The notes beneath the pieces were generated by a model. The model was given only the letters and a program-made list of their open reading frames with translations. It searched no databases and was not told the origin of the DNA. Positions 51,701-60,329 of a stretch of DNA of 64,000 bases are shown one piece after another. The stretch comes from Nostoc sp. FACHB-280 (lineage in GTDB: Bacteria; Cyanobacteriota; Cyanobacteriia; Cyanobacteriales; Nostocaceae). The translations under genes and the position numbers were made by a program. Every line of letters starts with the position of its first letter. Within the stretch, counting starts at the first letter, position 1. The stretch lies in NCBI RefSeq assembly GCF_014697615.1, contig NZ_JACJSD010000016.1, forward strand, positions 87,071-151,070. Direction: 5' to 3'.

Positions 51701-54635
51701 CTTTATTAGCGTTGGCTGTGATGTCTCCGGTGACATTTAACCCAGGGGCGGTGAGTTGATTAATTGCTAGTTTCTCACCATTCCAAGCGATCGCAGCTGT
51801 CAATGGTCGTTCTAAACCCGGCAAACCTTGAGATAACTGCACCTTACCAGAGGCGTTGACATTCGCTAAAGTTGCCGAACCCAGCGCCCCAGCAACTTGT
51901 AATCTACCGCCCAATTGCCCCCGCAATTGCTGATTCAATTTGGTTAACTGCACATCAGCCGCATCCAAGATGGCTTGATAACGTCCTTGATTCACCTGAA
52001 TATTCGTGGCGGTAATTGTCCCCCCGGCAATATTCAACTTGCCTTGACCACTGGCTTGAATGGTTTGGGGTTGGAAGGATGTTACCGAACCCGCCACGTT
52101 TAATTGACCCGTTAAATTGCCTCGGAATTGGGGCGGGACGGCTGCTAATTTTTGCAAGGGTACATTATTCGCTGCGACTTGTGCCTGATAACGTCCATCA
52201 GCCACGCGAATATTCGCGGCGGTAATTGTCCCCCCTGCCACATTCAATTTAGCTTGACCACTGGCTTGAATGGTTTGGGGTTGGAAGGATGTCACCGAAC
52301 CCGCCACATTTAATTGACCTGTTAAATCTCCTTGAAATTGGGGCGGGACTTTGGTTAAGCGTTGAACTGGTACATTGTTAGCTTGAATCTGCGCTTGATA
52401 ACGACCGTTATTAACTTTGATATTTGCGGCGGTAATTGTTCCCCCAGCAACCGTTAACTTAGCCTGACCACTGGCTTGGATAGTTTGGGGTTTGAAGGAT
52501 TCCACCGAACCTGCCACATTAAATTGACCACCTAACCGACCGCGAATTGGTGAAGTCTTGGGTGTGAGTTCTTGGACAGCCAAATTATTTGCCACTAACT
52601 GCGCTTGATAATTGCCATTGGCGAGTTGAATATTGGTGGCTGTCACTATCCCACCAGCAACACTAAAGTTAGCTTTGCCGCTACCACGCAGCGTTTTCAA
52701 GCTGAGGTTATCTCGGTTCCCGGCGATTTGGAAGGTTCCTGCCAAGCGCCCTTGCAACGCTGGGGGTGCTTGTTTGAGAATACGTCCTACGTTGATATTA
52801 TTGGCGACTAATTGGGCGGCAAAGTTTTGGTTTTGGAGTTGGACACTGGCAATGGCAACTGTCCCACCCGCAATCTGCACTGCTGCCCCTTGACTGCGAA
52901 TTGATGTCAGTTGAAATGGCCCGCTAGTCCCAGCTAAAATCAACCGTCCGTTAAATTCTGCCCCAGCCAAGGAAACGTTTTGCAGTTGATTTTTATTTAC
53001 AAAGGGTTCTAACTCGACACCATCACCTGTGACGACGGCTTGCCAACGTTCTTTGGCATAAGTACCCACCGCCCGGACTACCCCGCGACCAACTTTCAGG
53101 GCGACATTTTGGAAGTAGATAGTGCGATCGCTGGCGATAATCAGTTCCCCTCTACCTGGGTAGGTGGCTTGGGGTACTTGCCACTGTACAGCCGTTCTCA
53201 CATTGGTGGGCGTACCTGTAACTTGGGCGGTGGCGGCGACTCTACCAATGCGGAAAGTCGGACTGGAGTTGTAGATTTTAGCGATCGCATCTCCCGCAAA
53301 ATTCTTGGCAGTAAAAGCCAAATTCAACCTTGGACTTTTACCCACCGATATTTGACCGCCCCCGATGATTTCCCCACCTACCGTAGTTTCGCCTTGAACA
53401 TCTCGCAAGGTTAACAAGGCATCATTCGCCGAAAATTCAAACTTACTCGTAATACTTTTAAAGTTAATTTTATCAATCCGAGCCGTGTTAATTGTGGCGA
53501 TCGCACCAGAGAGAATCGGGTTTGTTGCTTTACCCGTAATTTGTATATCCGCTTTGAGTTGTCCAGTTACAGGTACAGGTAATTTCAACTTGAGTGTACT
53601 TTGGGCATTAGCAACACTCACTGTTTTAATTCGCCCAGTTAACTGAAGGCCTGTTTTACTATCAATAATGCCGTTGGCAACTACAGGAATTTTGCCGTAG
53701 TTGGTATTGAGATTATCTAGCCTGATTTCTGTCCCTTTGAAGTAAACATCCCCTTCTGTATTACTCAACAGTTGGGGGACGCGGGGAATTTGCAGCGTCA
53801 CTTTTTGTAAATCGGCACTACCATACAACAAAGGCGTTTGTTCTGGCACAAGCTTAACTTGCAAGTCGCCATTCACTCTCCCAGCTTGCAAATTCAGTGG
53901 TAACTTGACCAAACTCGTAATTGATGAAGCGAGTAAATCTTGCCCATGCAACTTAATGTCAGCCACTAGAGTTTTTGGGCGGAATTGTCCTTTAACTGCC
54001 ACATTCCCACCGCTTTCTGCTTGTCCCGCCACATCAAAATTCACCAGTTGGTTATTTTCTAACAGTTGGGCAGAACCGTTAAGTTGGGCAAATGTCACTA
54101 CCCCTTTTTTCTGTTGACCGAGTAGGTTCACTTTGCCATTCCGCAACCGCAGATGATCTAAATCCGTTTTAATTAGTCCGCTTTTACCTGGTGGTGCGAT
54201 GGTGGTTGTAATCCAACGTCCTTGGTCGTCTTGTTCAATGTAGACATCCGGGTTAACCAAGGTGACATCCAACTTCAACTGACGGTTAAAAACTAATTGC
54301 CACAAATTAAAACCCACTTCTACAGATGCCACTGCTGCTTTATCGGGGTCTGTGGGTGTCGCAGGAATTTCCGAAGCCCCAAAATTTACACCTGTGAGGG
54401 AAAAATTGGTCACTTTCCCCAATTTGACGGGACGGTTAATTGTATTGGTGAGGCTTTGTTCGGCTAACGGCGCTAACTCTTTTTGAACAAAATTTTGTAA
54501 CCGCCAAATCCCTAGAATCAGTCCTACTAACAAGACTCCTAACAACGGTATGCCAGCCCGACTTAAAATCAGCAACCACATCCGCACACGGGTACGAGAT
54601 TTAATTTGACGTTCTTGATGGCGAGAGTTAGTCAT
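48795..54635 (-). CDS. tamB: TamB/DUF490-type AsmA-like envelope protein
   Basis: A very large (1946-residue) bridge-like protein linking inner and outer membranes, of the family involved in outer-membrane protein assembly and lipid transport. One N-terminal membrane helix (about 20-45, LLILSRAGIPLLGVLLVGLILGIW) anchors it. The body is a long repetitive beta structure, with many VNASGQ/VAGSV/GGTITA motifs. The C-terminal 450 residues form the TamB (DUF490) domain, ending in NPFQWGINYRINDELRIRASTNLEDDSRAVIEYQTRF, with final Phe as in outer-membrane-associated proteins. Residues about 650-900 contain four to five near-identical 62-residue repeats. It is monocistronic, and no TamA/Omp85 gene is seen nearby. 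Confidence 0.92.
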   Translation of the reverse strand: MTNSRHQERQIKSRTRVRMWLLILSRAGIPLLGVLLVGLILGIWRLQNFVQKELAPLAEQSLTNTINRPVKLGKVTNFSLTGVNFGASEIPATPTDPDKAAVASVEVGFNLWQLVFNRQLKLDVTLVNPDVYIEQDDQGRWITTTIAPPGKSGLIKTDLDHLRLRNGKVNLLGQQKKGVVTFAQLNGSAQLLENNQLVNFDVAGQAESGGNVAVKGQFRPKTLVADIKLHGQDLLASSITSLVKLPLNLQAGRVNGDLQVKLVPEQTPLLYGSADLQKVTLQIPRVPQLLSNTEGDVYFKGTEIRLDNLNTNYGKIPVVANGIIDSKTGLQLTGRIKTVSVANAQSTLKLKLPVPVTGQLKADIQITGKATNPILSGAIATINTARIDKINFKSITSKFEFSANDALLTLRDVQGETTVGGEIIGGGQISVGKSPRLNLAFTAKNFAGDAIAKIYNSSPTFRIGRVAATAQVTGTPTNVRTAVQWQVPQATYPGRGELIIASDRTIYFQNVALKVGRGVVRAVGTYAKERWQAVVTGDGVELEPFVNKNQLQNVSLAGAEFNGRLILAGTSGPFQLTSIRSQGAAVQIAGGTVAIASVQLQNQNFAAQLVANNINVGRILKQAPPALQGRLAGTFQIAGNRDNLSLKTLRGSGKANFSVAGGIVTATNIQLANGNYQAQLVANNLAVQELTPKTSPIRGRLGGQFNVAGSVESFKPQTIQASGQAKLTVAGGTITAANIKVNNGRYQAQIQANNVPVQRLTKVPPQFQGDLTGQLNVAGSVTSFQPQTIQASGQAKLNVAGGTITAANIRVADGRYQAQVAANNVPLQKLAAVPPQFRGNLTGQLNVAGSVTSFQPQTIQASGQGKLNIAGGTITATNIQVNQGRYQAILDAADVQLTKLNQQLRGQLGGRLQVAGALGSATLANVNASGKVQLSQGLPGLERPLTAAIAWNGEKLAINQLTAPGLNVTGDITANANKAGIPEITALNLDVQAQDYNLQQLPINLPNQVALKGKVDFNGRVTGKLPLPNVSGKIALRNLVVQNIAFEPLLTGSIDSAQGRGLNLNLMGNRDRIAFNLDGKNRPQSFLVQWQDASAKGQFQGNNIALNVQNFPLQILNVSVPPALRLGTGTVAGLISGDLQVNQQTFAANGNLAIASPKIGRIQGNELTAQFSYANGKATLTSSKFVKGNSVYAFAGSFGQSPKGPQLQGKLNISQGKIQDVLAVAQIFEIRDFQRGLSEPAYGTAADLTTNSRGLPNQPLFDQLRRFYEIEAELAQQQQQRRDNNLLPELADLQGTFNGDIALDTATANGLSVQFDINGQNFTWGKESESDRYYNAKQIIAQGSFENGVLQLRPLRIELDKSLLAFTGNIGGKDQSGQLRVTNFPIGLINNFVKLPIDITGNLNGSAALAGGITNPQAQGELEITGGTLNQKPVEAATASFSYINGRLNFGSNVSVAGPEPVNISGSIPYQLPFATTAPASNEISLDVKVRNEGLALLNLLTDQIAFEKGEGEIDLTVRGTRQRPELTGIATVKDATFAAQALPGKIRRVTGKINFNFDRIVVEGVEGRFSRGQVNAAGEIPVFNNGEVASNPLTVNLEKLNLNLKGLYKGGASGNLQITGSALNPLIGGQIRLSDGQVLLAESTNTNQATNSDAAKANKQDKTEARSNSNVARLNNLELTLGSNIQITRPPILSFSATGNLKVNGALNQPIPNGTIRLQKGGVNLFTTQFNLVRGYKNTATFRADSPRDPILDVRLFAKVLDAVQTSDFTRNNSVGGLGSLESVRVEARVQGPASKLNENLELTSSPSRSQTEIVALLGGGFVDTQGRADSTLGLINIAGSAVFNNFQTTFNQIANAFGLSEFRIFPTVISDNPEAGRNSSTLELAAEAGVDISTKFSISSIKILTANDPFQWGINYRINDELRIRASTNLEDDSRAVIEYQTRF
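51980..52800 (-). repeat. Internal tandem repeats in tamB
   Basis: Units of about 186 bp encode the repeated pattern GRYQAQ..ANNVP.Q.L...PPQF.G.LTGQLNVAGSV.SF.PQTIQASGQ.KLNVAGGTITA.NI. At least four copies are visible at high DNA similarity (for example GACCACTGGCTTGAATGGTT recurring at about 52038 and 52258). Copy number probably varies between strains. Confidence 0.75.
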
Positions 54636-55180
54636 GTGGTTTCACTCTATACTTGCTGAACCTAGGGGGAACGTGACTGGCACTAACAGCATATTTGTTC
54701 ACTATGCCAAATTCCAGGAACCAAACCAATTTTAGACCTGTGAATTTGCATGACCTTGGTCAACTCATGTTATTCAGGGGAGTTGGGGGTATATTCAATT
54801 AAATTTCCAACGATCTGGAAAGTTTAGTAAGTAACATTGAATTTAAGGCTGAGGGAATCTACAGAGAAAGAAGTTACAAAATCCCTGTCCATCAAAATCA
54901 TTTATCCACAGTAGCTAATTTTATTTACTTGGTTTTTATAAGTATTAACTATTTCATGTATTTCAGTGATTTCACTAAAAAGAAAATTAATTTTTTTAGA
55001 TGTAAGTGGAAAAATCTCAAATATTGCCTGCTACTATTTATACTATATTTTTATCGATTCATAAAGATGTAGTAAAGACTGTCAGTACGGAGACAGGTGA
55101 TAGAGTCGCAGGTCTATTGCTGTCGTTAACTGGGTTGTTGCTATAACTAACGCTAATGCAAATACGGTTATACTCACCCT
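54636..55180. other. Intergenic gap
   Basis: 545 AT-rich bp upstream of tamB. No ORF, RNA gene or strong inverted repeat is seen. It should include the tamB promoter. Confidence 0.35.
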
Positions 55181-55828
55181 TTATAAAATTCCTTCCGATT
55201 CCGCAAAGTTTCGCAACCGTGGCAGACATTGACGCTGATAAAAGCTACTTAAGGTAGGAACAGGTAATCCAAATTCCTCTGATAGTTCTTTCCAGCTAAC
55301 TTCCGGTGGTAAACGCTTGAGAATCAATACCTGACAATTTACGTCTGGGCGACCTTTCACGTAAGTACGGCGTAATTCGCCATCTGCATCTGTTTCTGCC
55401 CATATTTGCACGTTTTCGAGAATCGGTGGTACTTGGGGTGTAGCTTGGAGATTTTCGGTCAAATCCACAATTTCTCCATTACCACTTGCCCAAGACTGGC
55501 GCACTTGCAGAGGAACTGTTAATGCTTGTTCTCGATGATAGTTGAGGTAAAAGTCTTGGAGTCGGCGTTTGAGATAGGCATTCAGCCAAGTTACTACAGT
55601 CCCATAGCTGGGGTCATAGGTCTGACCTGTTAAGCCATCGCAAATATTACGACAGAAATATAACCAAGTTTGTTGCAATGCGTCTTGATAATAGGGAGTA
55701 CTTTCTCGCCAAAGTCTACCGGAAGTTAAACGGATAATTTGAGTCAGCAGCTTTTGACGCTGTGGACTTCCAGGAGGATAACCGCAGGCTTGAATAACTA
55801 AGTTGCGTAACTCTTCATCGAGTTCCAT
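55181..55828 (-). CDS. Sigma-70-like regulatory protein
   Basis: 215 residues resembling a divergent sigma factor. An N-terminal region-2-like part (about 15-95) contains YYQDALQQTWLYFCRNICDG and VTWLNAYLKRRLQDFYLNYHRE. A C-terminal region-4-like part (about 165-210) contains VLILKRLPPEVSWKELSEEFGLPVPTLSSFYQRQCLPRLR. A 60-residue acidic linker joins them. This layout fits the small, atypical sigma-like proteins common in cyanobacteria. No anti-sigma gene is adjacent. Whether it truly directs RNA polymerase is open. It appears monocistronic. Confidence 0.7.
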   Translation of the reverse strand: MELDEELRNLVIQACGYPPGSPQRQKLLTQIIRLTSGRLWRESTPYYQDALQQTWLYFCRNICDGLTGQTYDPSYGTVVTWLNAYLKRRLQDFYLNYHREQALTVPLQVRQSWASGNGEIVDLTENLQATPQVPPILENVQIWAETDADGELRRTYVKGRPDVNCQVLILKRLPPEVSWKELSEEFGLPVPTLSSFYQRQCLPRLRNFAESEGIL

Positions 55829-55968
55829 GATGGCAATTTTGACAAAAAAATAGCAAGAATATACTAAGTATTGCTTACAATGACATCCAAATATTAACCT
55901 GATGTTATGAATCGGCCATCTTAATCAGTAGAAGATTCCAGATTTATTTAGCTTCTTGAATTAATGTT

Positions 55969-56520
55969 TTAGGCAGGGTTGTTTAAAAAAGCAATCATTT
56001 CCGCACACCAAGCCAGCCAAGCTTTTTCCGTCTGAATACCACAACGGAGAGTAACATATTGAAATTTCAATTCATCTGGTAATTCTTGGGGTTTAAGAAA
56101 GAACTTTTTCTCAATTTCTTGATAGACTGCTAACCTTTGTTGATGTTGACTTTGGTGAGTTTCGAGTTTTGCCAAGATAATTTCACTGTGTACTAAATAC
56201 CCAGCATATAGCTTGACTAATAAATCACTTTTAAATGGGGTTGCTGTTTCGGCTGTCGCAATCCATTCACACAATTGCTGTTTACCTAAGTCTGTGACTG
56301 AGTAAATTTTTTTATCTGGGCGATTTTCTTGCAAGACTTTTTCTGCTTGTAGCCAACCTTGTTCTTCTAAGCGATTTAACTCTCGATAAATCTGCTGAAA
56401 GCTGGCTTCCCAAAAAAAACCTACTGAACCTTCTACAGATTTATCAAACCTTTTAGCCAAGTCGTAACCGCTACAAGGGCTATTAATCAATACTGACAAA
56501 ATTGCGTGGGCTAAAGCCAT
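55969..56520 (-). CDS. PadR-family transcriptional regulator
   Basis: 183 residues. The N-terminal winged helix (about 1-80) has the PadR pattern ALAHAILSVLINSPCSGYDLAKRF, FWEASFQQIYRELNRLEEQGWL and KIYSVTDLGKQQL. The C-terminal part (about 90-180) is the helical dimerisation domain found in Vir-/AphA-like members. It is divergent from the DUF4188-type gene, with a large palindrome between their starts, so it probably represses both genes, responding to an unknown small molecule. Confidence 0.92.
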   Translation of the reverse strand: MALAHAILSVLINSPCSGYDLAKRFDKSVEGSVGFFWEASFQQIYRELNRLEEQGWLQAEKVLQENRPDKKIYSVTDLGKQQLCEWIATAETATPFKSDLLVKLYAGYLVHSEIILAKLETHQSQHQQRLAVYQEIEKKFFLKPQELPDELKFQYVTLRCGIQTEKAWLAWCAEMIAFLNNPA

Positions 56521-56536
56521 AGTTTTTTTGTTGACA

Positions 56537-56586
56537 TATTCACATAGTTGAATATATCATGTTGATTATATTCAACTATGTGAATA
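56537..56586. promoter_or_regulatory. Palindromic operator between padR and the DUF4188 gene
   Basis: TATTCACATAGTTGAATATA (56537-56556) and its exact reverse complement (56567-56586) are separated by 10 bp. It lies 17 bp from the padR start and 43 bp from the divergent gene, the typical place for a PadR binding site. Confidence 0.88.
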
Positions 56587-56628
56587 ATATCTTGGTTGAG
56601 TATCAACAAGATTAAAAGGAATCTAGCT

Positions 56629-57120
56629 ATGACAAAAATCATGCCAGGACGGTTCACTGCCGAAGTAGACTCACCCTTTGTAGTCTTTTTGATTGGGATG
56701 CGTGTCAACCAATTTTGGTCTTTTTCCAAATGGCTACCGGTGGCGCAAGCAATGACTCCGATGCTAAAAACTTTAAAAGAGCATCCCGAAAAAGGCTTTT
56801 TGGGTGGAGAACAGTTTTTTCAGGTGTCTCCCTTATCGGCGTTGATGGTGTCATACTGGCGATCGCTTGCAGATTTAGAAAATTTTGCTCGCAATCCTTC
56901 GGATCTACATTTACCTGCTTGGCAACGCTTTAACAAAGCCGTTGGTAACGATGGCAGTGTGGGGATTTGGCATGAAACTTACATCATCGAACCAGGACAC
57001 TACGAAGCAATTTATGGCAATATGCCAGCTTTTGGTTTAGCTGCGGCGACAAAACTTGTACCCATCACCAAGCGCACTGATACAGCCAGAGCCAGAGTCG
57101 AAAGAATCAAACAACTTTAG
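56629..57120 (+). CDS. DUF4188-type protein (heme-dependent monooxygenase/dehydratase-like)
   Basis: 163 residues from ATG 56629 (MTKIMPGRFTAEVDSPFVVFLIGMRVNQFW). The frame upstream of it has no good start. The segments WLPVAQAMTPMLKTLKEHPEKGFLGGEQF and MVSYWRSLADLENFARNPSDLHLPAWQRFNKAVG, and GIWHETYII near the end, fit the DUF4188 (phenylacetaldoxime-dehydratase-like ferredoxin-fold) family. The conserved His in GIWHE could be a heme ligand or catalytic residue. The reaction is unknown. It is controlled by the divergent PadR protein through the shared palindrome, which suggests a response to a toxic or aromatic compound. Confidence 0.8.
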   Translation: MTKIMPGRFTAEVDSPFVVFLIGMRVNQFWSFSKWLPVAQAMTPMLKTLKEHPEKGFLGGEQFFQVSPLSALMVSYWRSLADLENFARNPSDLHLPAWQRFNKAVGNDGSVGIWHETYIIEPGHYEAIYGNMPAFGLAAATKLVPITKRTDTARARVERIKQL

Positions 57121-57247
57121 ATGGAAAAGGTTCTGAAAGGACAAACTTTTACCTTGATCTGCACAATGATGGCCACAGATAGAACGCCAAAAATTAATTC
57201 TTGGTAACTCTGTCACAATCCCTCATGGAATCTAGGAGCCTAAATCT

Positions 57248-57619
57248 ATGACAAGCTTTCGCTCAGAAGATGTACAGCAAATTCTTCAGCGAGCAATGGC
57301 TGATCAGCAAAAAGACGAATTTTCGGAACAGCAGTTACAAGAAATGGCAGCAGAACTGGGTATTTCATTTATTAGCCTGCAAACAGCCCAACAACAATGG
57401 CAGCAAGAAAAAGAAATCATCAAACGGCGACAAAGGTCTAATGCTCACCGCCTACAAAAAATCAAACCACATCTGATTAGTTATCTGGTGGTGAATCTGT
57501 TTTTAATTGTTTTGAATTTAACAACTAGCCCTAGTTACTTTTGGGCAATTTACCCCCTACTGGGTTGGGGATTAGGTCTTGGTATACATATCATCAGCAT
57601 TTACCTGCAAAAAGATTAG
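57248..57619 (+). CDS. 2TM-domain membrane protein
   Basis: 123 residues. A helical N-terminal part (SEDVQQILQRAMADQQKDEFSEQQLQEMAAELGIS, about 5-40) resembles the short domain that precedes 2TM modules. A basic coiled segment (EIIKRRQRSNAHRLQKIKPH) and two membrane helices (about 78-95 and 100-118) follow. 2TM domains occur alone or on histidine kinases. No partner kinase is encoded here. The start is an ATG at 57248 with GGAG about 12 nt upstream. Function unknown. Confidence 0.75.
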   Translation: MTSFRSEDVQQILQRAMADQQKDEFSEQQLQEMAAELGISFISLQTAQQQWQQEKEIIKRRQRSNAHRLQKIKPHLISYLVVNLFLIVLNLTTSPSYFWAIYPLLGWGLGLGIHIISIYLQKD

Positions 57620-57783
57620 ACATTTGGGAGTGGGAATGGGGAGTAAGAAAAATCAAGGTTCAAAACCCTTACACGGTTCAGCTGAAGCTCACAGCAAAGC
57701 CATCACATCCTTACACCCCATACCTTTTCACCCCTACACCCAATCTCTACAGACAATCTTTGTGCGTAAGCCTTAATTCCTAA

Positions 57784-59166
57784 TTACATTCCCACCAACC
57801 AAGAGAAGAAGTTCTCCCACCAAGAAGAATTCAAATCACCCAAAGTCAATTTCATTTTGCGGCGAATATCTTGGATATTCCAATTAGTAAGCTTGGCTAA
57901 GGTTTGGGCTTCTTGTTCAAATCGCTTTGGTAAAGAACGCTTGTATTCTCTACCAGCTTGACATTTGAGTTCACCTGTAAAGGGATGCTGTAAGATGTAT
58001 CTTCCTTGGAAAGATTCTTGGTTAGAAGTGGCTTGAAAAATTGGGTCTTCTGGGAATTTGTCGCGGGTGTAGCGAATATGTAAGCGAGTGATGAAAACGC
58101 TGCTACTAACCAGTGGCGGACGACGGGAACTTGACGGGAATGGCTCGTCATCGTTGGAATTATTATCTAGCCAAAATACACCTGCTTGCTTGAGTTCTTC
58201 TGGGTTGAGCGGTTCTGCGGAACAAGGATCGCAACTACTCATATCCCAAGCATATTCCAAGAAAGCTACCTTTCTGTCTTCTTTTAGGTATGATGTCTGG
58301 AACATAGACTTGTAAAAATCACTAAATTCATTTTTGACAAATACCGGAATGTTGGCATCGGAAGGAACTTTCACAGTGCGGTAGTTAGTGATTTCTGCTT
58401 GCCCTTTGGGTGAGAGGACATAGACAATTAAATCTTGGGCAGCATTGGCATTAATCATACCCAAACGAATGGGCAGCATGAATTTGCGTGATTGGTAGGA
58501 AATTTGTAGCGGACGTAAAAACTGATAGCCAGATTCTTCAAATTTATCGAGGTTGACTTTCGCAACAAAGAATTTCATCCCAGAGCGGACATAAGGTTGG
58601 AGTAGCTGTTTTGCACCTCTGGGAATTTTGTAGCCGTTGCGATTTAACCAAGTTTCCAGTCCGCCGGATTCTTTTGCACTTAAAATTACAATGTCATATT
58701 CCCCAACGTTGAAACGAGCTTCGACGGTTACGCCTAAATCACTTGAACTACCTCTGGCTGCTCCTGCTCTAGCTCTAGCTGCTGGTGCGGGTACGGCTTC
58801 GTTAAGTACTCGGTCGTATTCGGTGCAAGGATCAGAGTCGAAGTATTCTACTAAGCGTGGTGCGCTAAAGGCATCTAAACGTTCCACAATTTTGGGTGGA
58901 GCAACACGCACTTGTTCTTTTTTGATGACTGTGGGTACAGGTACAACCATTGCAAAATCTTTGACTTCGCCTTTGAAGTCATTGGCCATAGTCAAAACGG
59001 TGCGATCGCCATCCCGCGCCATAATTACTTGAGAGGCTTGGTTGTATAATTTACTATCGGCTTTGGCAACATAAAAGCCACAAAATGCCCAGGCTGTAGG
59101 GGCAAAGCACAGTACAGCCAATACAGTAATTAATAATGATGAAATTACTATTCTCAATCGCTTCAT
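57784..59166 (-). CDS. DUF2330 domain protein, exported
   Basis: 460 residues with a cleavable signal peptide (about 1-27, IVISSLLITVLAVLCFAPTAWA). The DUF2330 domain opens with CGFYVAKADSKLYNQASQVIMARDG and MANDFKGEVKDFAMVVPVP. Later signature parts are DIVILSAKESGGLETWLNRNGYKIP and MKFFVAKVNLDKF. The C-terminal region ends in a Trp/Phe-rich segment (NSSWWENFFSWLVGM), perhaps a membrane contact. The function of DUF2330 is unknown. In cyanobacteria I recall it beside the RnfD-like gene found just upstream here (47 bp between stop and start), so the two probably form an operon and may share an electron-transfer or envelope role. Confidence 0.87.
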   Translation of the reverse strand: MKRLRIVISSLLITVLAVLCFAPTAWAFCGFYVAKADSKLYNQASQVIMARDGDRTVLTMANDFKGEVKDFAMVVPVPTVIKKEQVRVAPPKIVERLDAFSAPRLVEYFDSDPCTEYDRVLNEAVPAPAARARAGAARGSSSDLGVTVEARFNVGEYDIVILSAKESGGLETWLNRNGYKIPRGAKQLLQPYVRSGMKFFVAKVNLDKFEESGYQFLRPLQISYQSRKFMLPIRLGMINANAAQDLIVYVLSPKGQAEITNYRTVKVPSDANIPVFVKNEFSDFYKSMFQTSYLKEDRKVAFLEYAWDMSSCDPCSAEPLNPEELKQAGVFWLDNNSNDDEPFPSSSRRPPLVSSSVFITRLHIRYTRDKFPEDPIFQATSNQESFQGRYILQHPFTGELKCQAGREYKRSLPKRFEQEAQTLAKLTNWNIQDIRRKMKLTLGDLNSSWWENFFSWLVGM

Positions 59167-59212
59167 TTTATACCTCTGAATTAGGGAGTGGGAAGTAGGG
59201 AATAGGGAGTAG

Positions 59213-60025
59213 TTAATTCTCTTGCGTTCTTATGTTCTCGAACCAAGCAAATCTGGGTGATGACCACAGCCAATCAATTGCAATGGTCAATGGTGCAAGG
59301 GCGAACAATGACCAAAATACGGCTGTGGAAATGAAGAAGTTATTTCGCAGGATAAAAGTTAAGCTGGCAATGCAGATAGCCCAAACTATCCGCCCGATTT
59401 TGGCGTTGGGAATTGAGCGCGGATCTGTCACCATAAATAAGGCAAACAGCAGCAAAGACCCACTCATTAAGCGATGCCAATATACGTCCCAAGTCCAACC
59501 AAGATAGAGGTTACGTATGGCTTCTAACAAAGAGTAGGAACCTAAAAAAGCCGCCGTGGTATCCCAACGACCAATGCGTTGTAAAATCAGACCGCCAGTC
59601 CCAGCAAATAACAGCCCATACCACCATTCTTCACCCCACTGCCCAGGAGATACCCACGCATCAGAGGTGAGGGTTAAGGCGGTGATAATGCCAAAATTAG
59701 CTGGGTTGAAGAAATGTTTATCGCCGACTTTGAAGCAAAATTTACTGGCGATCGCACTCACTCCTGCTAACATCATTGTTGTCCAATGGTCAGCCCGTAA
59801 GAGCAAACTTAATCCGAGGGAAGTAATCAAGGCACTACGCAGATTTAGCTTTTGTTCTGGCTCTTGGCTATTGAGCTTTGACAATATCCACTGCGTTGAT
59901 AAACAAGATGCGATCGCTACACCAATCAATTCTGGATGTAGTGTCCAGTCTCTGGTGCCAATTCCCAAGACTAAAAATGAACCGAGAAATAGAATTTGAT
60001 AGTCCCGTATATCTTTCAGCAACAT
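59213..60025 (-). CDS. RnfD-like membrane protein
   Basis: 270 residues from ATG 60025 (MLLKDIRDYQILFLGSFLVLG). A TTG two codons upstream is the alternative. It has about nine hydrophobic segments and the RnfD/NqrB pattern: SLGLSLLLRADHWTTMMLAGVSAIASKFCFKVGDKHFFNPANFGI, and the later MVTDPRSIPNAKIGRIVW. In RnfD and NqrB the corresponding loop (S/T-G-A-T) holds covalent FMN. Here no clear S(T)GAT site is seen, so flavinylation is doubtful. There are no other rnf genes. It is paired with a DUF2330 gene. Confidence 0.82.
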   Translation of the reverse strand: MLLKDIRDYQILFLGSFLVLGIGTRDWTLHPELIGVAIASCLSTQWILSKLNSQEPEQKLNLRSALITSLGLSLLLRADHWTTMMLAGVSAIASKFCFKVGDKHFFNPANFGIITALTLTSDAWVSPGQWGEEWWYGLLFAGTGGLILQRIGRWDTTAAFLGSYSLLEAIRNLYLGWTWDVYWHRLMSGSLLLFALFMVTDPRSIPNAKIGRIVWAICIASLTFILRNNFFISTAVFWSLFALAPLTIAIDWLWSSPRFAWFENIRTQEN

Positions 60026-60329
60026 TACCAATATATTCAGGGATTACCCGTAGATTTTTCACCAATCTAGTCGAGTAAAAACTGAAATACCATTGCTGTT
60101 ACAGATTTTGTTACAAACAAGGTGTAGGGGTGTATGGTTTTTGCGTCTTAATACCATCAACTTTGCTAAAACCCCTCGGATAGTTGCCAATTTAACGTTG
60201 TCTACAACTTTCTCTTAAACCTAACCCCCAGCCCCTTCCCTACAAGGGAAGGGGAGCAAGATTCAAAGCCTCTCTCCGCTTCGGGGAGAGGTTTGGAGAG
60301 GGGTCTGACAAAATAAAAGGCACGTCACT
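60026..60329. repeat. Intergenic gap with double-hairpin repeat
   Basis: About 300 bp holding a dispersed Nostoc-type element (about 60225-60309). CCCCTTCCCT (60232-60241) pairs with AGGGAAGGGG (60245-60254), and CCTCTCTCC (60269-60277) pairs with GGGGAGAGG. It lies just after the WD40 gene stop, so it could also act as that gene's terminator. Confidence 0.7.
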
